Shown here: positions 1 through 9,788 of the stretch, piece by piece | How positions within the stretch are numbered: position 1 is the stretch's first letter | How the letters are laid out: each line of letters starts with the position of its first letter | Assembly (NCBI GenBank): GCA_963762885.1 | Contig: CAVXNH010000089.1 | Span: 1-64,000 of the forward strand | Source of the DNA: JASHVB01 sp963762885 | GTDB taxonomy: Bacteria; Pseudomonadota; Alphaproteobacteria; Acetobacterales; Acetobacteraceae | Length of the DNA stretch: 64,000 nt | Direction of reading: 5' to 3' | The notes under the pieces: model-generated | Databases searched by the model: none | Told to the model about the DNA's origin: nothing | The model's input: the letters and a program-made list of their open reading frames with translations, nothing else | Made by a program: the position numbers and the translations under genes

Positions 1-532
1 TACGGGGGCGCCAGGCCGTGCCACACCTCCTCGACCGCGTCCGCATCGACGCCGCCTATTTCCTCCGCCAATGCGATCTTCGCCAGTCGCGCCGACACCC
101 CGAACGCGCAACCCACCGGTGATCAGCTTCAGCAGCGCGAACCGAGGGGACGGGTCGCAGGCGTCCAGCCAGCCAGCGACCAGGCCGGGCAGGGCGGCTT
201 TCGGCGCGGTCTCCAGCGCCTCCACCACATCCGCCAGGCGCGGCGGCGCGGCGTTGGTCGACGCGGCGGGCCACATCAACGCGACCGTCTCCGCCAGGTC
301 GCCGACATAGTCGTACGACCAGGCGAACAGCACCGGGTCGGTGCGCGCGGCGGCCAACTCGCGGATCAGGCCGGGCTTGGTGGTGGTGAAGGCGAGTTCC
401 CCGGCGATCGCGGCCAGGCCGATGCCGCGACCGGTCCGGCTGGGTCGCGAAGTAGCGCCGCAGCAGCGCGATCTTGGCGTTGCGCGAGGGGGTGAAGACC
501 AGGCGTTCCAGGAGTTCGGCGAAGGCGATCAT
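1..532 (-). pseudogene. ATP-dependent DNA ligase, N-terminal part (frameshifted, runs off window)
   Basis: The reading starts at the ATG at 532 with MIAFAELLERLVFTPSRNAK, the usual N-terminus of the alphaproteobacterial ATP-dependent DNA ligase of the PP_1105 type (the one paired with an exonuclease and a helicase in DNA repair clusters). Only about 175 residues of an enzyme of roughly 530 are in the window; the adenylation lysine lies outside. Conserved text continues in other frames: a shift near 438-442 is needed to read ELAFTTTKPGLIRELAA, and a second near 101-104 to read SARLAKIALAEE. Two shifts in 530 bases mean either a dead gene or local assembly indels. Family call good, function of this copy doubtful. 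Confidence 0.72.
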
Positions 533-619
533 GGGGGACTATGTTGGGGCGGCACGCCGTCCGCGCCAACGGCGCCGCGCACGACCGACGCACGGGGCAT
601 GCGATCGAGCGTCCTGACT

Positions 620-703
620 GTCATTGCGAGCGAAGCGCAGCAATCTTCCGCGCGAGATCGCTGGAACATCGGGGGAAATCGCTTTTGCTTCGCTCGCAAT
701 GAC
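620..703. repeat. Intergenic palindromic repeat (CATTGCGAG family)
   Basis: The arms gtcattgcgagcgaagc and gcttcgctcgcaatgac face each other across about 50 bases. The same arm sequence recurs at 11165-11288 and, in part, at 35036-35236. This is the widespread bacterial REP-like element with core GTCATTGCGAGC. It lies between the ligase and hydrolase genes. No coding potential. Confidence 0.8.
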
Positions 704-766
704 GGAATTCAGACGCGGGGATTAGTCGTTTGCTGCCTTGAACGAGCACGCAACGATTGGCGCCCC

Positions 767-1637
767 TCACGCCAAGAACGCCCGCACCTCCTGCAAAAAC
801 AACTCCAGCCGGTCGTGGTGCACCCAGTGGCCCGCACCCTCCACGCCCAGCACCCGCGCGTCCTTGAAGCAGCGCAGCCGCCCATCCATCGCCGGGTCCG
901 TCGCCCAGCTTTCCTTCCCGTACACCAGCAGCACCGGACACGCGATGCGCCCCCACAACTCGGCAATCGCATCTCGCGCATGTCGTACGGCGGCCACACC
1001 GCGACATAGTGATCGAACTTGCAGCTATACGTCCCGTCCTCGTTCTGGTTCACCGCATGCTGCGTCAGGTGCCGCGCTTGCTCCGGCGACAGGTGCTTGT
1101 TCGCCTCCTGCATCCGCCCCAGCGCATCCTCCAGCGTCGCGTAGCGCCGAGGCTGCCGCGCGGCATAGGCTCGAGTCTGCGCGATCCACGCCCGCATCCG
1201 TTCGGCAATCGGTTTGCCAACGCTGTCCGCGGCCGAACGAGGCCCCGGACCCAGCCCCTCGATCGCCACCAGCCGCCGCACCGCCTCCGGATACACGCCG
1301 GTATAGCGCAACGCGATGTTGCCCCCCAGCGAGTGCGCAATGATCGACACCGGCGCCAGCGTCTGCTGATGCACCAACTGCGCGAGGTCGTAGATGAGTT
1401 CGCCATCGTGTAGTGGCCCGACGCCGACCACGCGGAATCGCCATGCCCGCGCAGATCGGGCGCAATCACGCGGGACTGATCGCGCAAAGCCCGCGCCACC
1501 CAGTCCCAGTTGCGGCAATGGTCGCGCCCGCCGTGCAGCAGCAACAGCGGCGGCGCGTCGGGATTGCCCCAATCGACATAATGCAGCCGCAGCCGCTGCG
1601 AGAAGAACACCCGCGAGGTCGGTCCCGCTTCCATCAT
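767..1637 (-). pseudogene. Alpha/beta fold hydrolase (two frameshifts)
   Basis: An alpha/beta hydrolase of about 290 residues: oxyanion-hole HGG in PPLLLLHGGRDH, nucleophile elbow AHSLGGN (Ser), and a C-terminal GAGHWVHHD supplying the catalytic His. The three conserved blocks sit in different frames. One base is missing near 1401-1403 (GHYTM-AELIYDLAQ) and another near 978 (YDMR to DAIAELWG). The start is placed at the ATG at 1637 because it overlaps the upstream amidase stop in an ATGA, with a GGAG-type ribosome site in the amidase 3' end. It is the last gene of a DUF4089-amidase-hydrolase operon, so it may act on the amidase substrate or product; that is inference. Confidence 0.7.
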
Positions 1638-3027
1638 CCGATCGGAGGCCTCCGCTTGTGCCACTGCGTCGCCCGTTCATAAGCCGCCGCGACGCGCAGC
1701 ACCGTCGCATCCTCGAAATACCGCCCGACGAACTGCACGGAAACCGGCAGCCCGGTGCTCGCCAGGCCGGACATCATCGCCAGCGCCGGATGCCCGGTCA
1801 CGTTGAACGGCGTCCGAGCCTGCCTCGGATATGTCCGTTACGTCTCGCAGCATCCTCAATCTTGCTCGAGGGGTCCATCGAACTTGCACACAGCAAGACA
1901 TCGACGTCGCGCAGCGCGTCCTCGACGGCGGCGATCACCTGCAAGCGGCGGCGTTGCGCGCCGATATAATCGCCCGCCGCCATGAACGCGCCCGGCAACA
2001 AACGCCGCCGCGCAAGCTGACCGTAATCGCCGGGACGCGACCGCAGCCACGGCGCATGGATCGACCACGCCTCGCTGCACAGGATCACCCGGTTGATCGC
2101 CGCGAACTCGTTCAGCGTCGGCAGCGAGATGGTCCGCACCTCGGCGCCTTCGGCTTGCAGCACCCGCGCGACATCCTCCAGCGCCGCGGTCACTTCCGGA
2201 TGCGCCGGCATATCGCGTTCATGGAAATGCCGCACGAAGCCGATGCGCAGATCGCGCACGCCACGATCGAGCAGCCGCCCGAACCCCCGCGCAGACGTCG
2301 CCGCGCTGCCGGGATCGGCCGGATCGTGCCCGGCCAGCACATCCAGCATCAGCGCGTTGTCGGCAACCGTGCGGGTCAACGGCCCGACATGATCCAGCGT
2401 GAACGACAGCGGAAACACGCCGCGCCGCGACACCAGGCCATAGGTCGGCTTCAACCCAACGATACCGTTGGCACTGGCCGGATTGCGCACCGACCCGCCG
2501 GTATCCGTCCCCAGCGCCCCCGGAAACAGCCCGGCGCATACCCCCGCCCCGGAGCCCGACGACGAGCCGCCCGGATGATGCTCTGGGTTCCACGGGTTGC
2601 GCGCCGGCGGGAACGGCAGGTCGAAGCTCGGTCCGCCAATGGCGAATTCATGCGTGGACAGCTTGCCGATGATGATGGCACCGGCCGCGCGCAAGTGCTC
2701 TATCACCACGGCGTCCTGTCGCGCCACGTTGTCCAGCAGGATCTTCGAGTGGCACGTCGTCGGCAGCCCCACGACGTCGATGATGTCCTTCACTCCGATC
2801 GGCACGCCGTGCAGCGGACCGCGCTGGCGTCCCGCCGCGATCTCCGCTTCCGCCGCCCGCGCCGCCTGCATCGCCGCATCCGCATCGAGCCGGATGAACG
2901 CGTGTAGCACCGGATCCAGCCGTTCTATCCGCTGCAACAGCGAGGACAGGTATTCGACCGGCGACAGCGTGTGCGCCGCGAAGGCGTGCGACGCCTGCGC
3001 GATGCCGAGCCAATGCGCCTCGGTCAC
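1634..3027 (-). pseudogene. Amidase-signature family amidase (one frameshift near the C-terminus)
   Basis: An amidase-signature enzyme that hydrolyses a carboxamide. The Ser-cisSer-Lys triad is visible: Lys in GVPIGVKD (about residue 80), cis-Ser in the GGSSSGSG loop (about 155), nucleophile Ser in GTDTGGSVR (about 179). The start is GTG at 3027, overlapping the stop of the upstream small gene as GTGA. The frame breaks near 1825-1835; the true C-terminus (TPFNVTGHPALAMMSG and onward) continues in another frame to the TGA at 1634-1636, giving about 464 residues, normal for the family. With the AtzG-like partner upstream it resembles AtzE/GatA-type amidases. Substrate unknown. Confidence 0.8.
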
Positions 3028-3206
3028 AACCCGACCCCGGCGCGCATCGGCGGCCAAGGCTCGGCGGCGGGATCGTCCGGCACCTGGATCGCACCAGCGT
3101 TGTTCAGCGCCTGGGCAGCGGCCGCCGCCACATCCTCGGGAAACTCTGCCAGCGCCTTCTCCAGGCCGGCGGCCCGTGCCAGCGCCGCGATTAGCTGTTC
3201 GTCCAT
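3024..3206 (-). CDS. Small DUF4089/AtzG-like amidase partner protein
   Basis: A 60-residue protein beginning MDEQLIAALARAAGLE, with a helical first half and the motif NNAGAIQVPDDPAAEPWPP at the C-terminus. This size and layout match the DUF4089/AtzG family, small GatC-like proteins that sit next to and support AtzE-type amidases. The start at 3206 is preceded by a GAGGAG ribosome site; an upstream in-frame start at 3245 has no such site. The stop overlaps the amidase GTG start, so the two are translationally coupled, which supports a subunit-enzyme pair. Confidence 0.75.
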   Translation of the reverse strand: MDEQLIAALARAAGLEKALAEFPEDVAAAAAQALNNAGAIQVPDDPAAEPWPPMRAGVGL

Positions 3207-3352
3207 CCTGGGCTCCTCTGCTGTCGCCCGATCATGCGACCGCACGGATTGCCGGGAAAGACCCCGCGGCAGTGGGTCAGTTTGAACGCGACCCGCCCGC
3301 CCAAAGGAGCGGCGGCCAATTCGCTAGCCTGAACCGCCGGAACCGTTAAGGG

Positions 3353-3429
3353 TTATCGGACGCCGTGGACGCCTGCCGACACGGACCGCGCGCGACGCTG
3401 GGACGGTAGGCGTCCACGGCGTCCGATAA
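3353..3429. repeat. Perfect 22-bp inverted repeat with 33-base loop
   Basis: The arms 3353-3374 and 3408-3429 are exact reverse complements (core cggacgccgtggacgcc). The structure lies between the DUF4089 operon, which is transcribed away from it, and the downstream end of the IS91-type element. There is no T-run, so it is not a classical terminator. It could be part of the transposon origin end or an unrelated palindrome. Confidence 0.75.
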
Positions 3430-3717
3430 GGCTCGAAGGAGGAAACCGCGGGGAGGTTCGCGATGCTGGCGCCGGCCTATGGTGATTTGATCATCGCGAG
3501 AGATAGGCAGTTGGCAGCTTGAAGTCTGGCGCGGCGAGAATTGGTGGCAGTCTGCTCGGCAGGACCGGCACGGCAACGCGATTTGAACCCGATATTGGTG
3601 AAATCGGTTGCGCGAAGTACCGCGAGGCCAGGGTGGTGGATCGGGCGGGGCGCAGTCCGGCCGGCGAGTAACCCACCAATTCGACAATCCGGGAACGTGT
3701 CACGTGCCTGGCGGTGC

Positions 3718-4848
3718 TCATGAGCTGTCGAACCTGATCCGCTGCGTCGGACGATACCGCGGTGTGCAACCACGCTCGAATGTCTCGATGACGATCATGC
3801 GCCCGCCGCAGCACGGACAGGGATACGAGGCCGGTGTGGGCTCGCCATCGTCCGCACAGCCGATGGCGTCAGGTTGCCGGGGTTGCTTGGGAACACGGAG
3901 CAACTGCCGGGCTCGAGCGATATTCTCAGCCCGGCCGCCATTGGCAAACAGGCCGTAATGGCGGATGCGGTGGAACCCGCCGGGCAGCACGTGGATGAGG
4001 AACCGGCGGATGAACTCGTCGACGGCGAGTGTCATTACCCTGCCTCGTCGTTGTTCCTTGGCGCGATAGTCCTTCCACTTGAAAGTCACCCGAGCATCGT
4101 TGAATGCGATGATGCGGCTATTGGCGATGGCGACGCGGTGGGTGTAGCGCGAGAGATAGGCCAGCACCGCCTCGGGGCCACCGAACGGCCGCTTCGCATA
4201 GACCACCCACTCGGCTTTCCATAGCGGAGCGAGATGGTCCTTGAACGTCCTGGGATCCGCCAGTGCGGCCTGACTACCAAAGAACTGCAATTGCCCGGCT
4301 TGGTATGCCGCCAATAGCTGCTCCAGGAACAATCGCCGGAACAGTCGCGAGAGGACCCGGACCGGCAGGAAGAGCCCGGGCCGACACGCGATCCAGCGCT
4401 CGCCGTCTGGGGAGATGCCGCCGCCCGGCACGATGATGTGGACGTGCGGGTGATGGGTCAGCGCCGAGCCCCAGGTGTGCAGCACGGCAGTCAATCCAAC
4501 CCGCGCGCCAAGATGCTTTGGGTCCGCGGCGATGGTGATGAGCGTCTCGGCCGCCGCCTTGAACAGCAGGTCGTAGACGACGGCTTTGTTCTGCCAGGCG
4601 ATGGCGGCAATCTGCGCCGGCAGGGTGAACACTACGTGGAAATATGGGACCGGCAGTAGCTCGGCCTCCCGGTCGGCCAGCCATTGCTTGGCGGCAATGG
4701 CTTGGCACTTCGGGCAGTGGCGATTGCGGCAGGAGTTGTAGGCAATACGCACATGCGCGCAATCCTCGCAGCGCTCGACATGGCCGCCGAGAGCCGCGGT
4801 GCGGCAGCTCTCGATGGCCGACATGACCTTCAGTTGCGCGAGGCTCAC
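3718..4848 (-). CDS. IS91-family transposase
   Basis: A 376-residue transposase of the IS91 family (HUH/Y2 rolling-circle type). Visible are the N-terminal zinc-binding cysteines (CEDCAHVRIAYNSCRNRHCP), the HUH-like TWGSALTHHPHVHIIVPGG (about residues 125-145), and the YLSRYTHRVAIANSRI segment with the catalytic tyrosines. The C-terminus carries another zinc-like CPCCGGRM. The usual family N-terminus, SRPAIELADIFR, is present upstream (from 4948) but in a different frame, split by a shift in a run of six Gs near 4883. The copy therefore either starts at the GTG at 4848 or has lost part of its N-terminus. Confidence 0.88.
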   Translation of the reverse strand: MSLAQLKVMSAIESCRTAALGGHVERCEDCAHVRIAYNSCRNRHCPKCQAIAAKQWLADREAELLPVPYFHVVFTLPAQIAAIAWQNKAVVYDLLFKAAAETLITIAADPKHLGARVGLTAVLHTWGSALTHHPHVHIIVPGGGISPDGERWIACRPGLFLPVRVLSRLFRRLFLEQLLAAYQAGQLQFFGSQAALADPRTFKDHLAPLWKAEWVVYAKRPFGGPEAVLAYLSRYTHRVAIANSRIIAFNDARVTFKWKDYRAKEQRRGRVMTLAVDEFIRRFLIHVLPGGFHRIRHYGLFANGGRAENIARARQLLRVPKQPRQPDAIGCADDGEPTPASYPCPCCGGRMIVIETFERGCTPRYRPTQRIRFDSS

Positions 4849-4961
4849 CTGCCCGGCGTTGGCGGTGCGCCAGGCCGGGCCCCCCGCCTTCGCAGGGGCA
4901 GGCTCCGCGGCGGAAGATATCCGCCAGCTCGATCGCTGGGCGCGACAAGGGTAGGCCGCGA

Positions 4962-5828
4962 TCAGGCGGGCGGTCTTACCTCGGTCAGCAGCAGGTCGAG
5001 TGGGCTGGTGACCTCGCCGATCGCCTTGATGGCGACACGGGTATAGAGCGCGGTGGTGTCGAGCTTCTTGTGACCGAGCAATACCTGGATGACGCGGATG
5101 TCGGTCTTCTGCTCGAGCAGGTGCGTGGCGAAGCGGTGCCGCAAGGTATGCATGCCCACGCGCTTGTCGATGCCGGCCCGCTGTGCGGCCACGTGTATGG
5201 CGCCGTTAAGCCGTCGCACGGTGAGGGGGTGGCCATGAACACGGCCAGGAAACAGCCAGTCCCTTGGCCGTTTGACCAGCCACCACCGCCGCAGCAGATC
5301 GAGCAACTGCTGCGACAGCATCACGTAGCGGTCCTTGTGGCCCTTGCCTTGATCGACCCGGATCAGCATCCGGGCGCTGTCGATATCGCCGACCTTTAGC
5401 GAGATGACTTCGGAGGCGCGCAGGCCGGCGGCGTAGGCGATGCTCAGGGCCGCCTGGTACTTGAGGCTTGGAGCCGCTGCCAACAGCCGGGCCACCTCTT
5501 CCGGACTCAACACCACCGGCAGCCGTCGCGGCTCGCGGGCGTACACGATGTCTTCGGTCACGTCGCCCCGCCGCAGCGTGACCTTGAAGAAGAAGCGCAG
5601 CGCCGTCATTGTGGCGTTCACGCTGGGGACGCCGAGACCGCTGGATGCAAGGTGCAACTGATAACGGCGGATGTCTTCGACGCCGGCCCGGTCTGGCGAA
5701 CGGCCGAGGAACGCGGCGAAGTTCTTGACCGCCCGGATGTAGCCGGACTGGGTCTTTGCTCCGAGCTTGCGGATGGTCATATCGTCGATCAGGCGCTGGC
5801 GCAGCGGGCTGATGGCCGTATCGGTCAT
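4962..5828 (-). CDS. Tyrosine recombinase / integrase of the IS91-type element
   Basis: A 288-residue XerC/D-like tyrosine recombinase. The N-terminal SAM-like core-binding domain (about 15-95, TIRKLGAKTQSGYIRAVKNF) is followed by the catalytic domain with Arg in GLRASEVISL, Lys in GKGHKDR, His-x-x-Arg in HTLRHRFATHLL, His in LLGHKKL and the nucleophile Tyr in TALYTRV. All catalytic residues are intact. It starts at ATG 5828 and ends 13 bases before the upstream in-frame remnant of the transposase. Its place just 5' of an IS91 transposase marks the integrase-carrying subgroup; it probably resolves or aids transposition intermediates (inference). Confidence 0.9.
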   Translation of the reverse strand: MTDTAISPLRQRLIDDMTIRKLGAKTQSGYIRAVKNFAAFLGRSPDRAGVEDIRRYQLHLASSGLGVPSVNATMTALRFFFKVTLRRGDVTEDIVYAREPRRLPVVLSPEEVARLLAAAPSLKYQAALSIAYAAGLRASEVISLKVGDIDSARMLIRVDQGKGHKDRYVMLSQQLLDLLRRWWLVKRPRDWLFPGRVHGHPLTVRRLNGAIHVAAQRAGIDKRVGMHTLRHRFATHLLEQKTDIRVIQVLLGHKKLDTTALYTRVAIKAIGEVTSPLDLLLTEVRPPA

Positions 5829-5836
5829 TGGGGGCT

Positions 5837-5880
5837 CCTGTCTTGGGTGAGGTTGTGAAGCCCCTCCATCCCAAGACAGG
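5837..5880. repeat. 11-bp inverted repeat upstream of the integrase gene
   Basis: cctgtcttggg at 5837-5847 pairs with cccaagacagg at 5870-5880 across 22 bases. It sits directly upstream of the integrase start and may be part of the termination end of the IS91-like element or a recombinase binding site. Confidence 0.6.
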
Positions 5881-6377
5881 ACCTGCCCGCCGGCTATCGT
5901 GCCGCTATCACCTGCGGCGAGTGCTTACCGCGACAGCGGTTTAGTCCTTCGACCCAATGCGGACCTTTCGTCGTCACGGACGGAATACGGGTAAGCGTCC
6001 GATCGGCCTTTCCAGTAGCCAAAAGTTCCGCACCGATGCGGCAATCTCGGCTGCGGTGGGGTGGCCGGGACAGCGCAGCCGGTGGGCCGGTTCGCGGCAC
6101 GCTGCGCCTGTTCCAGCCACGCTGATCAGGTGCGCGCGCTTCGTTGGATCGTCGGCCCTACCGGCTGGGACCATTCGGGGAAGTCCTTCGACCCACAGCG
6201 GTCTTTTCAGTTCCGCCCGGGTCTGCCGGAGAGACCGGCATGCGGTCCTAAGTAATGCTTGGCAAGCCCGCGTCGCGAGATCATGCTGCGCCCGCCCTGA
6301 CGGCGCCACGCGCGGTCAGGAGCAATAAGCCGCCGATCTGGACAACAGACGTTAGGCACACAAACAGGGAGCCTCCA
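5881..6377. other. Gene-free stretch with two imperfect direct repeats
   Basis: No gene recognised. Two copies of the motif agtccttcgaccca followed by a gcgg-containing segment occur at about 5942-5968 and 6181-6207, 239 bases apart. Short open frames here have no recognisable homology. The last 15 bases hold the AGGGAG ribosome site for the gene at 6378. Confidence 0.5.
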
Positions 6378-7602
6378 ATGACACATCTGACACGACGCAC
6401 CATCCTCGCCGCCGCGCCGAGTGCGCTCGCTGCCGCGGCGCTGCCTGCCCGAGCCGCCAAGAACTACGGGCCAGGTGTTACCGACACCGAGATCAAGATC
6501 GGCAACACCGGCCCCTATAGCGGGCCGCTGGCGAACGCCAGTCCGATCCCGCTGTCGATGAAAGCGTATTTCAACATGATCAATGCCCAGGGCGGGGTGA
6601 ATGGGCGCAAGATCACCTGGATCTCGTACGATGACGCCTACTCGCCGCCGAAGACGGTCGAGATGACGCGCAGGCTGGTGGAAGAGGACCGCGTCCTGTT
6701 GCTGTCCGGTTCGATCGGCACCCCGACCAACAGCGCGGTCTGGCACTACCTGAACGAACAGCACGTGCCGCAACTGTTCCCCGGCACCGGCGCCTCCAAG
6801 TGGAACGACCCCAAGGGCCATCCGTGGACCATGGGCTTCTTCATCAGCTATCAGGCCGAGGGACACATCTACGCGGCATACATCCTGAAGAACAGGCCCG
6901 ATGCCAAGATCGCCGTCCTCTATCAGAACGACGATTTCGGCAAGGACTATATGAAGGGGGTGGTGGACGGGCTCGGCACCAAGGCCACGTCGCTGATCAA
7001 GGCTACCCAAAGCTACGAGACCAGCGACGCGACCGTCGACTCTCAGATCATCCAACTGAAGGCGGCGGGCTGCGATGTACTCATCACGATCGCGATTCCG
7101 AAGTTCGGCGCTCTGGCGATCCGCAAGGTGGCGGACCTCGAGTGGAAGCCGGTGCACATCCTCAATGGCATCGCCTCATCCGTCGGCGCGACCCTGAAGC
7201 CGGCCGGTCTCGGCAACGCGACAGGGATCATCAGCGACACGTCCTTCAAGGACCCCACCGATCCGCAATGGAGCAATGACGCGGGCTACAAACAGTGGCT
7301 CGCGTTCATGGACAAGTACTACCCGGACGGCGACAAGAATGATAACCAGACTGTCTACGGTTATTCGATCGCCGGCACCACCATGCGGATTCTGGCGCGG
7401 TGCGGCGACGACCTGAACTCGCGAGAATGTCATGAAGCAGGCGGCCAGTCTGCAAAACGTCGAATTGCCGATGCTGATACCTGGTGTCGCGCTGAACGCC
7501 AGTTCCAACGATTTCCAGTTGATCAAGCAGGCGCAGATGCGGCGCTTCAACGGCGAGCGTTACGTTTCGTTCGGTCCGGTGCTGTCCGGCGCAATGGCCT
7601 GA
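6378..7602 (+). pseudogene. ABC transporter substrate-binding protein, branched-chain amino acid type (one frameshift)
   Basis: A periplasmic type-I solute-binding protein of about 407 residues (LivK/Peripla_BP_6 family). The N-terminus has twin arginines and a signal peptide (TRRTILAAAPSALAAAALPA, cleavage near ARA). Then come GVTDTEIKIGNTGPYSGP and the conserved AVLYQNDDFGKDYMKG. An extra A at 7416-7417 breaks the frame; removing it gives DDLTRENVMKQAASLQNVEL and an end at SGAMA with TGA at 7600-7602. The start ATG has AGGGAG six bases upstream. No permease or ATPase gene is next to it, so it is an orphan; the ligand cannot be told from sequence. Confidence 0.85.
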
Positions 7603-7724
7603 CCTGGGCAGGCGGTCGCGACCCGACCGCGACCGCCGACGCCTGTTCGGTGCGGTGAATCGAGACGGCTCGGCCGGTGAGATGACCGCCGGCTTGAACT
7701 CCGCCACGGCCTCGCGCGCACCCG

Positions 7725-8991
7725 TCACCGCGCGTTCGCCGGCGCCTCGCGCAGCCAGAGATCGGCCCGCCAGTGCACCGCGATTGCCAGCGTCAGCAGC
7801 AGGCCCGTCGAGCACAGCAGCGTCGTCGCCATGGTGAACCCAAACCGGCCGATCAACGCACCAGCGCCCATCAGCCCCATCGGCAACCCGTAGATCGCCA
7901 GCATCCGCAGCCCCATGACCCGCCCGCGGAACCGCTCGCCCGCGCCTTGCAGCAGCATCACCGACATCGGCACCAGGCTGAGGCTCTGTGCCAATCCGGC
8001 CAGCAACAAAACGAAGCGGCCATGCGGCGCGTCGGCCATGTGCGCGAACACCAGCAGCATCACATACCAAACGACGGCAAACACCAGCATCATCCGCGCG
8101 GGACGGATCAGCCGCCCGACCATGCTGATCGCCACCGATGCGATCAGCGATCCCATGGCGAAACTGGCAATCAGCGTGCCCAGGCCGGTCTGATCGATAT
8201 GGTAGATTTCGCGCGCAACATAGGGCAGCAGCCCGCTGGTCAGCGGGAACGCCGTCATATTCACCAGGAACGCCAGCAACAACGCCGCCAGCGATGATGG
8301 CGCGTCCCAAACATAGGTCAGGCCGTCGCGCAGATCGCGCCAGAATGCGAATTGCGGCGCCACCTCGATCACCCGACGCGGCGCGCCGGTACCCAGCGTC
8401 AGCAGAGAATCCGCTGATGTACACAAGCGTGATCGCCAGATACGCGGGACCCATGCCGAACGCGGCAAACAATCCCGCGCCGGCGAGCGATCCAGCGATG
8501 CGCGCGGAATCCGCCGTGGTGCGCGACGCACCCATGGCGCCGATCAACCGGTCGGACGGCATCGTCTCAGCAACCAGCGCGCTGCGCATTGCCAGGTCGG
8601 CCGGCCGGACCAGCCCGGCAACCGCCGCCAGCACGAACACCACCGCCGGATTGAGCCAACCGGAAAACGCCAGCGTCGCCACCAACGCCGACAACGTCGC
8701 GTATACCGCGCGCATCGCACACAGCACGTTGCGATGCCCCAGCCGGTCGCCGGCCAGTCCAATCAGTGGCGCCACCAATGTGCCGAAATACTGCAATGAG
8801 CCGAACAGCGTCAGCAGCAGCACGGACCCTGTCGCGACCAGGATGTACCAGCCGAGGATCAGGTTCTCCATCTCGCCGCCCCAGGAGGTCAGCAGGTCGG
8901 CCGGATATTGGAAGCGGAAGCTGCGGACGAGGAATGGAGCAAGCAGCGAGCTACGCAGCAGCGCCTGCGCGCCGGGTCGGCTGAAGGACAA
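7725..8991 (-). pseudogene. MFS transporter, EntS/MFS_3-like (one frameshift)
   Basis: An inner-membrane major facilitator protein of about 420 residues with roughly 12 hydrophobic segments. The N-terminal half includes LLTSWGGEMENLILGWYIL and GLAGDRLGHRNVL (the MFS loop 2-3 motif). After LAITLVYIS the frame changes near 8405-8412, and the second half (ADSLLTLGTG through to APANAR) continues to the stop at 7725. The family resembles enterobactin-exporter-type MFS_3 proteins. The N-terminal start is uncertain: TTG at 8991 is the only upstream candidate and the first internal ATG is past TM1. Substrate unknown. Confidence 0.75.
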
Positions 8992-9163
8992 GTTGGACGT
9001 TCCCGATTTTCCGGAGCCTCACCCGCTTCGTGAGGGCAGGTCAAGGCCGCACCGGCCCCGCCTTGCTCAACCTCGAAACCAGCTCCTGCAAGCTGAACGG
9101 GTTGAACTCGCGAGGCTGTACCTGTTCCCGGACGGCAGGTGCTTGACTTGCAGCGCAGGTGCC

Positions 9164-9382
9164 AACTGTCTCTGGTAAATTTATCGCAGAGTTCGCAAAG
9201 ACGCAGAGCTCGCAGAGAGAAACTTTCTGATCCGTGCTGGCAGCTCGTTTGAGGCATGCCATGCAACAGGTCGGCGGGGCTGGCTTCAGCAGACGTGGCC
9301 ACGCTCCGGTCGTCAATAAACCCTGCTTCTCTGCGAGCTCTGCGTCTTTGCGAACTCTGCGATAAATTTACCAGAAACAGTC
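9164..9382. repeat. Large inverted repeat with about 55-bp arms
   Basis: The left arm 9164-9220 (core gcagagttcgcaaagacgca) and right arm 9330-9382 are near-exact reverse complements, separated by about 110 bases. The arms themselves are built from short gcagag-type units. This kind of sequence recurs as an intergenic repeat in many bacteria. Function unknown. Confidence 0.75.
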
Positions 9383-9607
9383 AGCACCTCCGGAGCCGAT
9401 TCATCCATGAGCCTGCGGACCGCTGCGCCTCCCGGCATGCGGGATTGCTCTGCGTCGTTGATCTCGCGGGGTGCTCCGACCGGCCATGGTCGGCCGCATC
9501 GCAACTCAACCGCGGAATGGGTGACACATCGCTGTCGTTCGTCAGGCGGAGCATTGCTTCCTTGGGTCACGCCCCGGGGACTGCTCCTCGCCTAGCAAGA
9601 AACAGCG

Positions 9608-9766
9608 CCCCCGTGTCATGGCCGGCGCAGGCCGGCCACCCACGTCTTGCAGTGCCGCCAGGGTCGAAGTCGTGGGTGGCCGGCCTGCGCCGGCCATGAC
9701 ACGGGGGACAGCGGTTTCATTCAGGGCGGGTCGGCCGCGCCGGACGGTGGCCAACTCGCAATGACC
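9608..9766. repeat. Hairpin repeat (GGCCGGCGCAGGCCGGCC family) with conserved flank
   Basis: Arms of about 36 bp (ccccgtgtcatggccggcgc and its complement) fold around cacgtcttgcagtgccgcca and its continuation. The 59 bases after the hairpin (from gacagcggtttcattcaggg on) occur again after the related hairpin at 35051-35177. It is thus a dispersed element of roughly 150-200 bp with a hairpin plus a unique flank. The flank ends in ctcgcaatgac, an arm of the CATTGCGAG repeat family. Confidence 0.75.
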
Positions 9767-9788
9767 GCGGGATCGAGTCAGCGGGTTC

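Larger units (their letters stand above)
3718..5880 (-). mobile_element. IS91-family-like element: tyrosine recombinase plus Y2-type transposase
   Basis: Two leftward genes, a phage-type integrase (4962-5828) and an IS91-type transposase (3718-4848), form a unit known in a subgroup of IS91 elements. IS91 elements move by rolling-circle replication and have no classical terminal inverted repeats or target duplication, so the ends cannot be fixed by inspection. The interval given covers the two genes plus the small inverted repeat upstream of the integrase. The right end of the element (3' of the transposase) probably lies in 3430-3717. Confidence 0.75.
8992..9788. other. About 800-base intergenic region built of repeats
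   Basis: No gene recognised. The region holds a large inverted repeat (9164-9382) and a hairpin repeat with a dispersed flank (9608-9766), each listed separately. The rest (8992-9163, 9383-9607) shows no coding or RNA signal that I can recognise. Confidence 0.6.

Noticed and set aside
1831..2907. A 358-codon plus-strand frame opposite the amidase
   Set aside because: Arg/Pro/His-rich shadow; the minus strand carries the amidase triad.
3570..3600. A gatttgaaccc string resembling a tRNA T-loop complement
   Set aside because: No acceptor stem, anticodon arm or D-arm could be folded around it.
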